Positions 1 to 6,398 are shown, counted from the first letter of the stretch. The stretch: DNA of 6,767 bases from Gammaproteobacteria bacterium (GCA_006227775.1 SBFV01000369.1:1-6767); one strand, 5' to 3'. The notes: generated from the letters alone by a model not told the origin. Made by a program: numbers and translations.

Positions 1-1
1 C

Positions 2-442
2 ATGCTGCCCATGGGCTATGAGTTTGGCTTTCAGCGCCGCCTGCACGTGGTCAAGACCCGGCCCGAGGACTGGGAGGTCCCGGCGGTGGACCTGACCGCC
101 TTCATCACCACCGTCAACCGCATCAAGGCCAGCCACCCGGTCTTTGGCGAGGACGGTCTCCTTCAGCGCCTCGAATCCGCCAATCCGGCCATCCTGCTGT
201 TGTGGCAAGCCTCCACCCAGGGCCAGAACCAGTCCCTGCTGGTGCTGAACAAGGACCCCTGGAACCGTCAACACTTCCACTGCGACGACCTCTACCGGCT
301 GGTCCAGGCCCCACCGCCCCTCCTCGACGTGTCACCGGAGTGGGCCATGGATTACCTGCCAACCCCCTTCGATTTCGTACTGGACCCCGGCATGGCGCGC
401 GTCTTCGTCACCCGCGCCAGGCCCACCTCGGAGAATCCCTAG
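2..442 (+). CDS. GH13 alpha-amylase-family protein, GlgE-like (C-terminal part only)
   Basis: The 5' part lies outside the window: the frame is open at the left edge, so the first in-frame ATG is not taken as the true start. About 146 residues remain. The opening stretch, MGYEFGF followed by a basic segment and RPEDWE, resembles the end of the catalytic barrel in GH13 maltosyltransferase-like (GlgE, DUF3416-type) enzymes, where a Gly-x-Glu motif follows the last strand. It is followed by a helix with VNRIKASHPVF, like the 'lR..hPal' helix after the barrel. The rest looks like the C-terminal beta-sandwich, with LLVLNKDPW matching the usual 'lvvvNlDp' strand. Family members act in the cytoplasm on alpha-1,4-glucans or maltose-1-phosphate. 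The catalytic Asp and Glu are upstream and cannot be checked, so another GH13 subfamily is possible. The next gene starts 2 nt after the TAG stop, which suggests one transcript. Confidence 0.62.
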   Translation: MLPMGYEFGFQRRLHVVKTRPEDWEVPAVDLTAFITTVNRIKASHPVFGEDGLLQRLESANPAILLLWQASTQGQNQSLLVLNKDPWNRQHFHCDDLYRLVQAPPPLLDVSPEWAMDYLPTPFDFVLDPGMARVFVTRARPTSENP

Positions 443-444
443 CC

Positions 445-1104
445 ATGCCCTCCCCTTTCCTGCCCCGCTTCGTGGACCTGCCGGCGGAACTTCCGATTTT
501 CCCCCTCGCGGGACCCGTCGCCATGCCCGGCATCCAGCTCCCCCTCAACATCTTCGAGCCGCGCTACCTGAACATGGTCCAGGACGCCATGGGCGGCGAC
601 CACCTCATCGGCATGATCCAACCCCTGACCGGTCAGGAAGAGGTGGAGATCCCGCTATTGCACAAGATCGGCTGCGCCGGGCGCATCACCTCCTACAGCG
701 AGACCAACGACGGTCGCATCGTCATCGTCCTCACCGGCGTCTGCCGCTTCGAGATTCTGGGGGAATTGGAGGAACGACATGGCTATCGCCGGGTTCGCGT
801 CAGTTGGGATCGCTTCGCCCCGGACTTCCTGACCGAGCAGGACGGCATCGTCAACCGTGACCGCTTCCTGACCTCCCTGCGCAATTACGTCCGTCCCCGC
901 GGGATCGAGATCCCCTGGGACGATCTCAAGTCCATGGCGGACCTGGACCTGGTGAACCTCCTCACCTCCCATCTCCCCCTGACCCCCGAGGACAAGCAGG
1001 CCTTGATCGAGACCAACACCCTGGCGGACCGTGCCGAACTGATGCGCGGCCTGATGGACATGGCCACCGCGTCGAGCGTCGAGGGGGTGGAACAGCGGCA
1101 CTGA
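445..1104 (+). CDS. LON peptidase substrate-binding (LonN) domain protein
   Basis: The product has 219 residues and corresponds to the N-terminal substrate-recognition domain of Lon protease standing alone; there is no AAA+ ATPase or Ser-Lys protease domain. Family landmarks are LPIFPLAGPVAMPGIQLPLN followed by IFEPRY (residues 16-41), HLIGMIQP (53-60), the strand-rich IGCAGRI...GRIVIVLTGVCRFEI block (75-104) and a C-terminal helix with LADRAELMRGLM (193-204). Such proteins are cytoplasmic, and their biochemical role is not well defined; binding of unfolded or partner proteins is inferred from Lon. I chose the ATG at 445 because the match to the family begins right after it, although the frame is open further upstream. 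The start lies 2 nt after the stop of the GH13 gene, so translational coupling is likely. A convergent gene ends 16 nt downstream, with no clear terminator in between. Confidence 0.88.
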   Translation: MPSPFLPRFVDLPAELPIFPLAGPVAMPGIQLPLNIFEPRYLNMVQDAMGGDHLIGMIQPLTGQEEVEIPLLHKIGCAGRITSYSETNDGRIVIVLTGVCRFEILGELEERHGYRRVRVSWDRFAPDFLTEQDGIVNRDRFLTSLRNYVRPRGIEIPWDDLKSMADLDLVNLLTSHLPLTPEDKQALIETNTLADRAELMRGLMDMATASSVEGVEQRH

Positions 1105-1120
1105 TCTGGCCTGCCGCCGC

Positions 1121-1765
1121 TTACCGCATCGCGCCAGCGAGGACATTGGGACCGAAAATGATCCTGCCGACCCGACCGTCCGCCAGATAGAGGCCACCCA
1201 CACCATCCCGACCGCCGCGATCCCGGACCACCTGCGCCCAGCCCCTACCGCCATCGCTACACGCCACCTGGAAGATGGCCCGGGTGTCTCCGGCTAAGGC
1301 ATCGTAACCCCCCCAGCAGCTCAGCCCCGCCCGCTCCACCCGAAAGCCGGCGGCAAAGGGATGGGACCAGTAGCGGCCCGTCAGCGGATGCCCCTCCAGC
1401 ATCACCGCGAAGGGACCGGCGGAGGTGGCGCCTGTCTCGTTCGGCTCCCGCCGCGCCTTGCGATACTCCGCCCAGGTGCTGTTGATGCAGGTTGCGTAAG
1501 CCTCCGGCGCAACCTCCCCACAGAGCAGGGCGCCGTACTCCTCCACCGAGATCGGGGAATAGAGTGCCCCCCAGCGCTCCGGTTCCTCGGTGGTTCCGAA
1601 TCCCGCAAAGATGCCGCAGACGCCGAGGGTCTGGTTGGCGGTACCGTCAAAGCGATTGAAGTCCGTGGCGGGCTTTCGGCCACAGCAGCCCGTGATGCCG
1701 GCACCCAGGGCCAAAGCGAGCGCCAGGATCAGGACCGGCCTCGGACAACCTGGCCACGGCGGCAC
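1121..1765 (-). CDS. small putative lipoprotein of unknown function
   Basis: The product has 214 residues. I do not recognise a family. The N-terminus is a lipoprotein signal: a short n-region, a hydrophobic core VLILALALALGAG (11-23) and a lipobox I-T-G-C with Cys27 as the predicted lipidated residue. The mature part has Cys28 and five more cysteines (50, 82, 93, 150, 169), so disulfides in the periplasm are possible. It has no further membrane segment. Aromatic and glycine-rich stretches such as LSCWGGYDALAGDTRAIFQV are seen towards the C-terminus. The start is GTG, directly after the TAG stop of the upstream hydroxylase gene, with GGAG 6 nt before it, which supports both this start and translational coupling. 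The pair is probably one operon. The gene ends head-on against the LON-domain gene, 16 nt away. Confidence 0.75.
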   Translation of the reverse strand: MPPWPGCPRPVLILALALALGAGITGCCGRKPATDFNRFDGTANQTLGVCGIFAGFGTTEEPERWGALYSPISVEEYGALLCGEVAPEAYATCINSTWAEYRKARREPNETGATSAGPFAVMLEGHPLTGRYWSHPFAAGFRVERAGLSCWGGYDALAGDTRAIFQVACSDGGRGWAQVVRDRGGRDGVGGLYLADGRVGRIIFGPNVLAGAMR

Positions 1766-2440
1766 CTAGAGCTCCGCCCACATCCGCATCAGGTTGGCGA
1801 AGGAACGGTCCACATAGCCCGTGGTCGGGGTCCCCGGGGCCTCCCGGAGCAGAGCCTCGCGGGCCAGGTTGAGTTCATAGAGCAATTCCCGCCGGGCGGC
1901 GTCACGGACGTAGCTCTGAATCCAGGTCAGGGCCACCAAGCGCTCGCCGCGGGTGACGGGGGCGACCCGATGCAGGCTGGAAGACGGATAGACTACCGCA
2001 TCCCCGGCGGGGAGCTTGACCTGCTGGTCCCCGAAAGGCGTGCGCACCACCAGTTCGCCGCCATCGTAGCTCTCCGGGGGGTTCAGAAAGATGGTCATGG
2101 AGACGTCGGTGCGGAAGCGCGGCCCCGTGGTGCCCATGATGGGATCATCCACATGGTCGCCGTAGGTCATCCCCGGCTCGTAGCGGGCGATGATGGGGTC
2201 AGCGACCCGATGCGGCAGGGTGCCGAAGCGGAAGGTCTCGTGATGGCCCAGGCTGGCCATGATGACGCGGATCAGGCGGCGCATGCGCTGCTCGTCCGGT
2301 TCCAGTTCCTGGTTATGCTTGACCCGGGCGGCGGCAAAACCGGCGGTGAGCCGGCCGTCGACGAAATTGGCCCCTTGGAGGATTTCATGGATCTTGTCCA
2401 CCTGGGCGGTGTTGAGCAAGCCGGGAATGGTGATGAGCAT
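1766..2440 (-). CDS. piuC: PKHD-type Fe(II)/2-oxoglutarate-dependent hydroxylase (PiuC/YbiX family)
   Basis: The product has 224 residues, close to the roughly 225 of E. coli YbiX, so it appears full length. The jelly-roll dioxygenase signature is complete: the HxD iron motif at His96 and Asp98 (YGDHVDDPIM), the distal iron ligand His157 (SSSLHRVAPV) and the 2-oxoglutarate-binding Arg167 (TRGERLVALTW). The N-terminal MLITIPGLLN and the C-terminal helical tail (about 176-224) also fit the family. It is a cytoplasmic non-haem iron enzyme that would couple oxidative decarboxylation of 2-oxoglutarate to hydroxylation; the physiological substrate of the family is not settled. In other bacteria the gene often sits beside TonB-dependent siderophore receptors and is iron-regulated. 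No such receptor is in this window, and the gene downstream is a lipoprotein. The ATG at 2440 has a weak AAGG about 8 nt upstream. Confidence 0.92.
   Translation of the reverse strand: MLITIPGLLNTAQVDKIHEILQGANFVDGRLTAGFAAARVKHNQELEPDEQRMRRLIRVIMASLGHHETFRFGTLPHRVADPIIARYEPGMTYGDHVDDPIMGTTGPRFRTDVSMTIFLNPPESYDGGELVVRTPFGDQQVKLPAGDAVVYPSSSLHRVAPVTRGERLVALTWIQSYVRDAARRELLYELNLAREALLREAPGTPTTGYVDRSFANLMRMWAEL
1772..1775 (-). promoter_or_regulatory. ribosome binding site for the lipoprotein GTG start
   Basis: On the minus strand GGAG lies inside the last codons of the hydroxylase gene, 6 nt before the GTG at 1765. It decides the non-ATG start and implies that ribosomes finishing the upstream gene can reinitiate. 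Confidence 0.6.
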
Positions 2441-2450
2441 CAGGGTGACC

Positions 2451-2482
2451 TTGGCCGGGTATCTTCGGGATTTTGCTAGAAT
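2451..2482 (+). promoter_or_regulatory. extended -10 promoter for the gene at 2518
   Basis: The -10 element TAGAAT (2477-2482) differs from consensus at one base and is preceded by TGC (2474-2476), giving an extended -10. A weak -35, TTGGCC (2451-2456), is 20 nt away, longer than ideal, which the TGn motif could offset. Transcription would start near 2489 and leave a leader of about 30 nt. It lies in the divergent spacer with the hydroxylase gene. I could not assign a matching minus-strand promoter. Confidence 0.55.
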
Positions 2483-2517
2483 GCCCGATACCGTCCACTC
2501 GTGAAAGGGTATCCGCC

Positions 2518-3180
2518 ATGCTGCTCAAGGCCATCATCGACGACCAGGAACTCAGCCTCGAGATTCCGGAACGCCTCCTGCGGGAAGGCCAGGTCTTCTT
2601 CGACAAACTGGACGCCGACATGGACCAAGGCTGGCAGATGAGTCGCGAATGGGTCGCCAGGCCCAACCAGGTCGAGCGCTGCCAGATCGTCGCCGACAAG
2701 CTGCTGACGGCCTTGGAAAAGGAGAACGAGCGCCTGGGCATGCTCATGGCCGGCTACCTCCTGAGCCGCATGCCGGGTCTCGCCTCCGTGACCCTGGATA
2801 CCCACGGGGAGATGCAGAACACCCTCTTCCAGGTGGTGGAGGGCGCCAGCGCGACGGCCGCCGCGGCCACGGCCAGCGATCCAATCTCCACCCCCGCGAG
2901 GGTCTCTGCCGGTGGGGCCGCGGCCACTGGGGAGGATGATGTCCCCTTCATCCCCAGCCCGGCCCCCATGGGTCTGGATAAATTCCAGGCCATGGAACAG
3001 GCCGGCAATGACGTCACCCCCGTCTTCAAGGTCGGCAAGGGCTACCGCTTCTCCGTCTACGACCATGGCAGCGGCCACTGGGTGGACGCACCCCTCGTTG
3101 CCAAGGAGGCCGATGCGGAACGCCTGCGTCAGGCGGCCTTCAAGGCGCGCTTCGAGTCTTTACAGCTATCGCCCCGCTGA
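2518..3180 (+). CDS. conserved-looking hypothetical protein, helical N-domain plus short C-terminal domain
   Basis: The product has 220 residues and is not recognised. I chose the ATG at 2518 over an upstream in-frame TTG (2473) because AAAGGG lies 8 nt before it and the TTG falls inside the predicted -10 element. Residues 1-105 are predominantly helical and charged, with a Glu/Lys-rich segment LLTALEKENERLGMLMAGYL (62-81). Residues about 109-150 form an Ala/Pro/Thr-rich low-complexity linker. Residues about 151-220 form a second small domain with aromatic residues (KVGKGYRFSVYDHGSGHWVD) and a Lys/Arg/Ala-rich terminal helix. There is no signal peptide or membrane segment, so it is probably cytoplasmic. 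It is transcribed away from the hydroxylase gene. A role in binding a partner or nucleic acid through the basic C-terminus is only a guess. Confidence 0.8.
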   Translation: MLLKAIIDDQELSLEIPERLLREGQVFFDKLDADMDQGWQMSREWVARPNQVERCQIVADKLLTALEKENERLGMLMAGYLLSRMPGLASVTLDTHGEMQNTLFQVVEGASATAAAATASDPISTPARVSAGGAAATGEDDVPFIPSPAPMGLDKFQAMEQAGNDVTPVFKVGKGYRFSVYDHGSGHWVDAPLVAKEADAERLRQAAFKARFESLQLSPR

Positions 3181-3306
3181 TGACTGGGGCCTGCGTCCCC
3201 TTCAGCGTTGGGACCTGGGGCTCGTGCGAGCCTGATTTGACGGGAAAGAGGGGCCCGCCCTGAACCCTAGGGAAAACTGCCTGGAGACACCACCTTCCCC
3301 TCCATG

Positions 3307-3323
3307 GCCTCCGGATAGGAGGC
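3307..3323 (+). other. small hairpin in the leader of the gene at 3369
   Basis: GCCTCC (3307-3312) pairs with GGAGGC (3318-3323) around a 5-nt loop. The right arm contains a GGAGG that looks like a ribosome binding site but has no suitable start codon in range. It lies in the 188-nt spacer 3181-3368. TTGACG at 3237-3242 in this spacer resembles a -35 element, but no convincing -10 follows. Confidence 0.3.
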
Positions 3324-3368
3324 TGGATTCCGATTCATCCCAACCCATGCCAAGAGGACTACGCCACC

Positions 3369-3794
3369 ATGAACTGGAAAGAACATCTCGACAAGGCGGT
3401 CGCCGCCGTGAAAGAAGCCGCCACCAGCGAGAAGGCCCAGGAACTCGCCGCCAAGGCCAAGGCTACCGCCGCGGTGGTGGTGGACAAGGTCAAGAGTGGC
3501 GCCGTCGATGCCGCCGATGCCCTGGTGGAGGCCAACCGCGACCCCTCCGCCCTGCGGGTGCAGTTCCTGAACGCCGATCTCAGCATTCTCTCTCCCGCCG
3601 AGGGGATCTCCATCAGCCGTCCCGATGCCGCCACCCTGGTGGTCGCCGATGGTCAGGGCAACGGCCTGGTGATCAACGCCGCCGCCGATCCGGCCTACGT
3701 CGCCGAGATGATCGGCTCGGTCGCCCGGCTGAACGGCAATACGTTCGATCTGGGCACCGAGGATGGCGTCAACGTCGTCGTGACCAAGTTCTGA
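3369..3794 (+). CDS. small hypothetical protein with Lys/Ala-rich amphipathic N-terminus
   Basis: The product has 141 residues and is not recognised. Residues 1-56 are rich in Ala, Lys, Val and Glu with no Pro or Cys (for example KAQELAAKAKATAAVVVDKV), a pattern expected of a long amphipathic helix like those in LEA-type or apolipoprotein-like proteins; this is only a compositional resemblance. Residues about 60-141 alternate short hydrophobic stretches with polar turns (LRVQFLNADLSILS, TLVVADGQGNGLVI, DGVNVVVTKF) and look like a small beta-rich domain. No cysteine, signal peptide or clear membrane span is present. AGAGGA lies 10 nt before the ATG, slightly far but usable. Codon use is like that of its neighbours. 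The gene seems to be a separate unit: 188 nt from the gene before it and followed by a terminator hairpin about 120 nt downstream. Confidence 0.75.
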   Translation: MNWKEHLDKAVAAVKEAATSEKAQELAAKAKATAAVVVDKVKSGAVDAADALVEANRDPSALRVQFLNADLSILSPAEGISISRPDAATLVVADGQGNGLVINAAADPAYVAEMIGSVARLNGNTFDLGTEDGVNVVVTKF

Positions 3795-3912
3795 ACCGCC
3801 ACACGTCCCGCCTGACATCAGCCGCGCAGGATAACCCGGTGTAGCCTGTGCAAGGGGCACGTGGAGTTCAGCGGCATTCGCCCCTCATCACCCTGTAACC
3901 GAGCAAAATGCG

Positions 3913-3934
3913 AAAGGGGCCGTTTGGCCCCTTT
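3913..3934 (+). terminator. terminator hairpin, possibly bidirectional
   Basis: AAAGGGGCC (3913-3921) pairs perfectly over 9 bp with GGCCCCTTT (3926-3934) around the loop GTTT. On the plus strand the TTT of the stem continues as GTTAT, a short U-rich tail; on the minus strand it is followed by CGCATTTTG. It would end transcripts of the gene at 3369 and may also stop pnp transcripts arriving from the other side. Confidence 0.7.
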
Positions 3935-3974
3935 GTTATGGCTCAGCGATCAGAAATGGCGAACAGCCCTGATC

Positions 3975-4030
3975 CTAACCCTGCTGCCCCCCTCTCCCCA
4001 GCCCTCCCCCGCCAGGGGGGAGGGAGGAAG
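3975..4030. repeat. C/G-rich palindromic intergenic repeat
   Basis: A pyrimidine-rich stretch of the form CTAACCCTG...CCCCTCTCCCCAGCC leads into a perfect inverted repeat, CCCTCCCCC (4002-4010) and GGGGGAGGG (4016-4024), with a 5-nt spacer. It resembles the widespread 'CCCTCTCCCCAACCC...GGGAGAGGG' intergenic repeats of proteobacterial genomes. The resemblance is from memory, and only one copy is in the window. Confidence 0.5.
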
Positions 4031-4079
4031 AGAATCCGCGACTGGGGCTGCCAGTTCCAGCTGAGGCAGCGGGGGTGGG

Positions 4080-4119
4080 CGTGGATGCTTACCCCCAGAT
4101 CGATGGCCTTCATGCTCAG
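4080..4119. repeat. partial second copy of the 3' end of pnp
   Basis: Positions 4080-4119 match 4124-4162, which covers the last codons, the stop and a few bases beyond pnp. The final 22 bases (4098-4119 against 4141-4162) are identical. The outer part differs by one substitution and a small change with one extra base just before the identical block. Read on the minus strand, the copy would encode LSMKAID, as in Pnp, but then diverges and lacks the matching stop. Period is 43-44 nt. It is a vestigial tandem duplication. Confidence 0.85.
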
Positions 4120-4132
4120 GGGACGTGGACGC

Positions 4133-6220
4133 TTACCCCTGATCGATGGCCTTCATGCTCAGACGGATGCGGCCCTGCTTGTCCACCTCCAGGACCTTGA
4201 CGCGGACGATGTCGCCCTCCGCCAGCTTGTCGCTGACGTTCTGGACGCGCTCGTCGCTGATCTGGGAGATATGCACCAAACCGTCGCGGCCAGGGAGGAT
4301 GGTGACGAAGGCGCCGAAGTCCATGAGGCGCGCCACCCGGCCCTCGTAGATCGCGCCCACCTCGACGTCGGCGGTAATGAGGGCGATGCGCCGCTTGGCC
4401 TCCTCGCCGGCGCTCTTGACCACCGAAAAGATCTTGACCAGACCGTTGTCGTTGATGTCGATGGTGGCCCCGGTCTCCTCGGTGATGGCGCGGATGACGG
4501 TGCCGCCCTTGCCGATGACGTCGCGGATCTTCTCGGGGTGGATCTTGAACTCGATGATGCGTGGGGCGTGCTCGGACATCTCGGCGCGGTGGGCGCCGAT
4601 GACCTTGTTCATCTCCCCGAGGATGTGCAGCCGTCCTTCCTTGGCCTGGGCCAGGGCCTGCGCCATGATCTCCCGGGTGATGCCCTCGATCTTGATGTCC
4701 ATCTGCAGGGCATTGATGCCCGCGGCGGTGCCGGCGACCTTGAAGTCCATGTCGCCCAGGTGGTCCTCGTCACCCATGATGTCGGTAAGGACGGCGAAGC
4801 GGTCACCCGCCTTGATCAGGCCCATGGCCACGCCGGCCACGGCGCTCTTGATGGGCACGCCGGCGTCCATCAGCGACAGGCTGGTGCCACAGACGCTGGC
4901 CATGGAACTGGAGCCGTTGGACTCGGTGATCTCGGAGACCACGCGTACCGAGTAGGGGAACTCCTCCATACTGGGCATGCAGGCGAGGATGCCGCGCTTG
5001 GCCAGGCGGCCGTGGCCGATCTCCCGCCGCTTGGGGCTGCCGATGCGGCCGATCTCGCCCACGCAGAAGGGCGGGAAGTTGTAGTGGAGCATGAAAGGCT
5101 CCCTACGCTCCCCCTCCAGGGCGTCGATGATCTGGGAATCCCGCTCGGTGCCCAGGGTGGTGACGACCAGGGCCTGAGTCTCGCCGCGGGTGAAGAGGGC
5201 GGAACCGTGGGTGCGCGGCAGGACGCCAGTGCGGATGGTGATGGGGCGGACGGTACGGGTATCGCGACCGTCGATGCGCGGTTCGCCAGCGAGGATGCGG
5301 CCACGGACGATCTGGCTCTCCAGCTTTTCGATGGCGGCATAGACCTGGGGTTGGGCCCAGGTGGTGCCCTCGCCGCTCAGCTCGGCGTAGAGCTCGGTAC
5401 GGATGGTATCCAGGGCCTCATAGCGGGCCATCTTTTCCTTGATGCGATAGGCCTCGCCCAGGCGCTCGGCGGCGATGGCCTCGACGGCGGCGGCCAGGGC
5501 CGGGTCGGGGGTGACGGGGGTCCAGGGGATGGGCCTCTTGTCGACCTCGGCGGCCAGCTCCCGAATGGCCTGGATGGCCACCTGCATCTGCTCGTGACCG
5601 AAGAGCACGGCACCGAGCATGACCTCTTCGGACAGGCCCCGGGCCTCGGATTCGACCATGAGCACGGCGTGTTCGGTGCCGGCCACGATCAGGTCCAGGT
5701 CGCTGTCGGGACCCAGGCCGATGACGGCGGGGTTGAGGATATATTCCCCGTTCTTGTAACCCACCCGCGCCGCGCCGATGGGACCGTTGAAGGGCACCCC
5801 GGCGATCATCAGGGCCGCCGAGGCCCCGAGCATGGCCGGGACTTCCGGGTTGACCGCGGGGTTCAGGGACTTGACCGTGGCGATGATCTGCACCTCGCGG
5901 CCGAAGCCGTCGGCGAAGAGGGGGCGGATGGGGCGGTCGATGAGGCGGGAGGTGAGGATCTCGTTCTCGCTCGGGCGCCCTTCGCGACGGAAGAAGCCGC
6001 CGGGGATACGGCCCGCGGCGTAGGTCTTCTCCTGGTAGTCCACGGTCAGGGGCAGGAAGTCCTTGATCTCGGTGGCGCGTTTGTCGACCACGACGGTCAC
6101 CAGCACCACGGTGTCGTCGACGTTGATCAGGACGGCGCCGTCGGCCTGGCGGGCGATCTCACCCGTCTCCAGGGTCACGGTCTGGGCACCGAATTGGAAG
6201 GTCTTTTTGATGGGAGTCAC
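4133..6220 (-). CDS. pnp: polynucleotide phosphorylase (polyribonucleotide nucleotidyltransferase)
   Basis: This is a 3'-to-5' exoribonuclease that uses phosphate to release nucleoside diphosphates and can also add tails; it is cytoplasmic, trimeric and part of the RNA degradosome in many proteobacteria. The 695-residue product is complete (E. coli has 711). Order: first RNase PH domain (about 10-145, with KTYAAGRIPGGFFRREGRPS at 65-84), helical linker (about 150-300), second RNase PH domain (about 315-540), KH domain (about 553-615, with VIGKGG) and S1 domain (about 622-691, MDFGAFVTILPGRDGLVHIS). Phosphate-binding Ser437-439 and catalytic Asp486 and Asp492 (GDEDHLGDMD) fall at the E. coli positions. 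The start is GTG at 6220: homology begins there and GAGGAA lies 6 nt upstream. The frame stays open further upstream, but that extension is Arg/Pro-rich and lies over the leader hairpins. The protein ends right after the S1 domain, without a long tail. Confidence 0.98.
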   Translation of the reverse strand: MTPIKKTFQFGAQTVTLETGEIARQADGAVLINVDDTVVLVTVVVDKRATEIKDFLPLTVDYQEKTYAAGRIPGGFFRREGRPSENEILTSRLIDRPIRPLFADGFGREVQIIATVKSLNPAVNPEVPAMLGASAALMIAGVPFNGPIGAARVGYKNGEYILNPAVIGLGPDSDLDLIVAGTEHAVLMVESEARGLSEEVMLGAVLFGHEQMQVAIQAIRELAAEVDKRPIPWTPVTPDPALAAAVEAIAAERLGEAYRIKEKMARYEALDTIRTELYAELSGEGTTWAQPQVYAAIEKLESQIVRGRILAGEPRIDGRDTRTVRPITIRTGVLPRTHGSALFTRGETQALVVTTLGTERDSQIIDALEGERREPFMLHYNFPPFCVGEIGRIGSPKRREIGHGRLAKRGILACMPSMEEFPYSVRVVSEITESNGSSSMASVCGTSLSLMDAGVPIKSAVAGVAMGLIKAGDRFAVLTDIMGDEDHLGDMDFKVAGTAAGINALQMDIKIEGITREIMAQALAQAKEGRLHILGEMNKVIGAHRAEMSEHAPRIIEFKIHPEKIRDVIGKGGTVIRAITEETGATIDINDNGLVKIFSVVKSAGEEAKRRIALITADVEVGAIYEGRVARLMDFGAFVTILPGRDGLVHISQISDERVQNVSDKLAEGDIVRVKVLEVDKQGRIRLSMKAIDQG

Positions 6221-6226
6221 TGGGGG

Positions 6227-6232
6227 TTCCTC
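6227..6232 (-). promoter_or_regulatory. ribosome binding site for the pnp GTG start
   Basis: GAGGAA on the minus strand, 6 nt before the GTG at 6220. It settles the start against an open extension of 48 codons. Confidence 0.75.
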
Positions 6233-6323
6233 GGGGCTGGGGCAGGCTGGGGCGCTGAGCCCGGATGAAGCGGCCTGGCGGCGCCGGCGAAGAGGGGGCC
6301 AGCGCCAAACGGAATGCGACCGG

Positions 6324-6355
6324 GTGGCACACGGGGGCCGGGCCTCGGGTGCCAC
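6324..6355 (-). promoter_or_regulatory. hairpin in the rpsO-pnp leader (second on the transcript)
   Basis: GTGGCAC and GTGCCAC (6324-6330, 6349-6355) form a perfect 7-bp outer stem. It continues inwards through a mismatch into 6332-6336 paired with 6343-6347, with one A-C mismatch in the transcript and a 6-nt loop. No U-run follows, so it is unlikely to be a terminator. In E. coli the rpsO-pnp spacer carries an RNase III-cleaved stem that mediates autogenous control of pnp; this hairpin is in the equivalent place. Confidence 0.5.
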
Positions 6356-6370
6356 GCGGAGCAAGGGGGC

Positions 6371-6398
6371 GACCCCCCCGCGTCACCGCGGTGGGGTC
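6371..6398 (-). promoter_or_regulatory. hairpin with GNRA loop in the rpsO-pnp leader (first on the transcript)
   Basis: GACCCC pairs with GGGGTC (6371-6376, 6393-6398). After one A-G mismatch, CCGCG pairs with CGCGG (6378-6382, 6387-6391). In the transcript the loop is GUGA, a GNRA-type tetraloop, which stabilises the 11-bp stem. It starts about 60 nt after the rpsO stop. No U-tract follows, so processing or mRNA stabilisation fits better than termination. Confidence 0.55.

Larger units (their letters stand above)
3795..4132. other. 338-nt gene-free region between the hypothetical gene and pnp
   Basis: I find no credible gene here. It holds a terminator hairpin (3913-3934), a C/G-rich palindromic repeat (about 3975-4030), an inverted repeat GCTGCC/GGCAGC (4047-4052 and 4065-4070) and a degenerate copy of the end of pnp (4080-4119). 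The genes on the two sides converge on it. Confidence 0.7.

Noticed and set aside
1361..2479. Plus-strand open frame of 372 codons opposite the hydroxylase and lipoprotein genes
   Set aside because: It is antisense to a clear PKHD hydroxylase with all iron ligands and shows no recognisable protein features.
3237..3270. Possible promoter before the gene at 3369 (TTGACG at 3237-3242)
   Set aside because: No -10-like hexamer is found at 16-19 nt; the nearest AT-containing sequence, CCTAGG, is too far.
3347..3844. Overlapping plus-strand frame starting at an ATG 22 nt before the gene at 3369
   Set aside because: Its product is an Arg/Gly/Gln-rich out-of-frame translation, and its start lacks a suitable ribosome binding site, whereas AGAGGA precedes the ATG at 3369.
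4047..4070. Inverted repeat GCTGCC/GGCAGC as a pnp terminator
   Set aside because: The stem is only 6 bp with a 12-nt loop and no U-tract on either strand.
3908..6268. Plus-strand open frame of 786 codons antisense to pnp
   Set aside because: It mirrors pnp over its whole length, has the Asp/Gly/His/Leu-rich composition expected of a GC-rich antisense frame, and the minus strand encodes an intact Pnp with all catalytic residues.
6221..6364. 48-codon N-terminal extension of pnp
   Set aside because: The sequence is Arg/Pro/Ser-rich without family similarity, overlaps the leader hairpins, and the GTG at 6220 has a well-spaced ribosome binding site.
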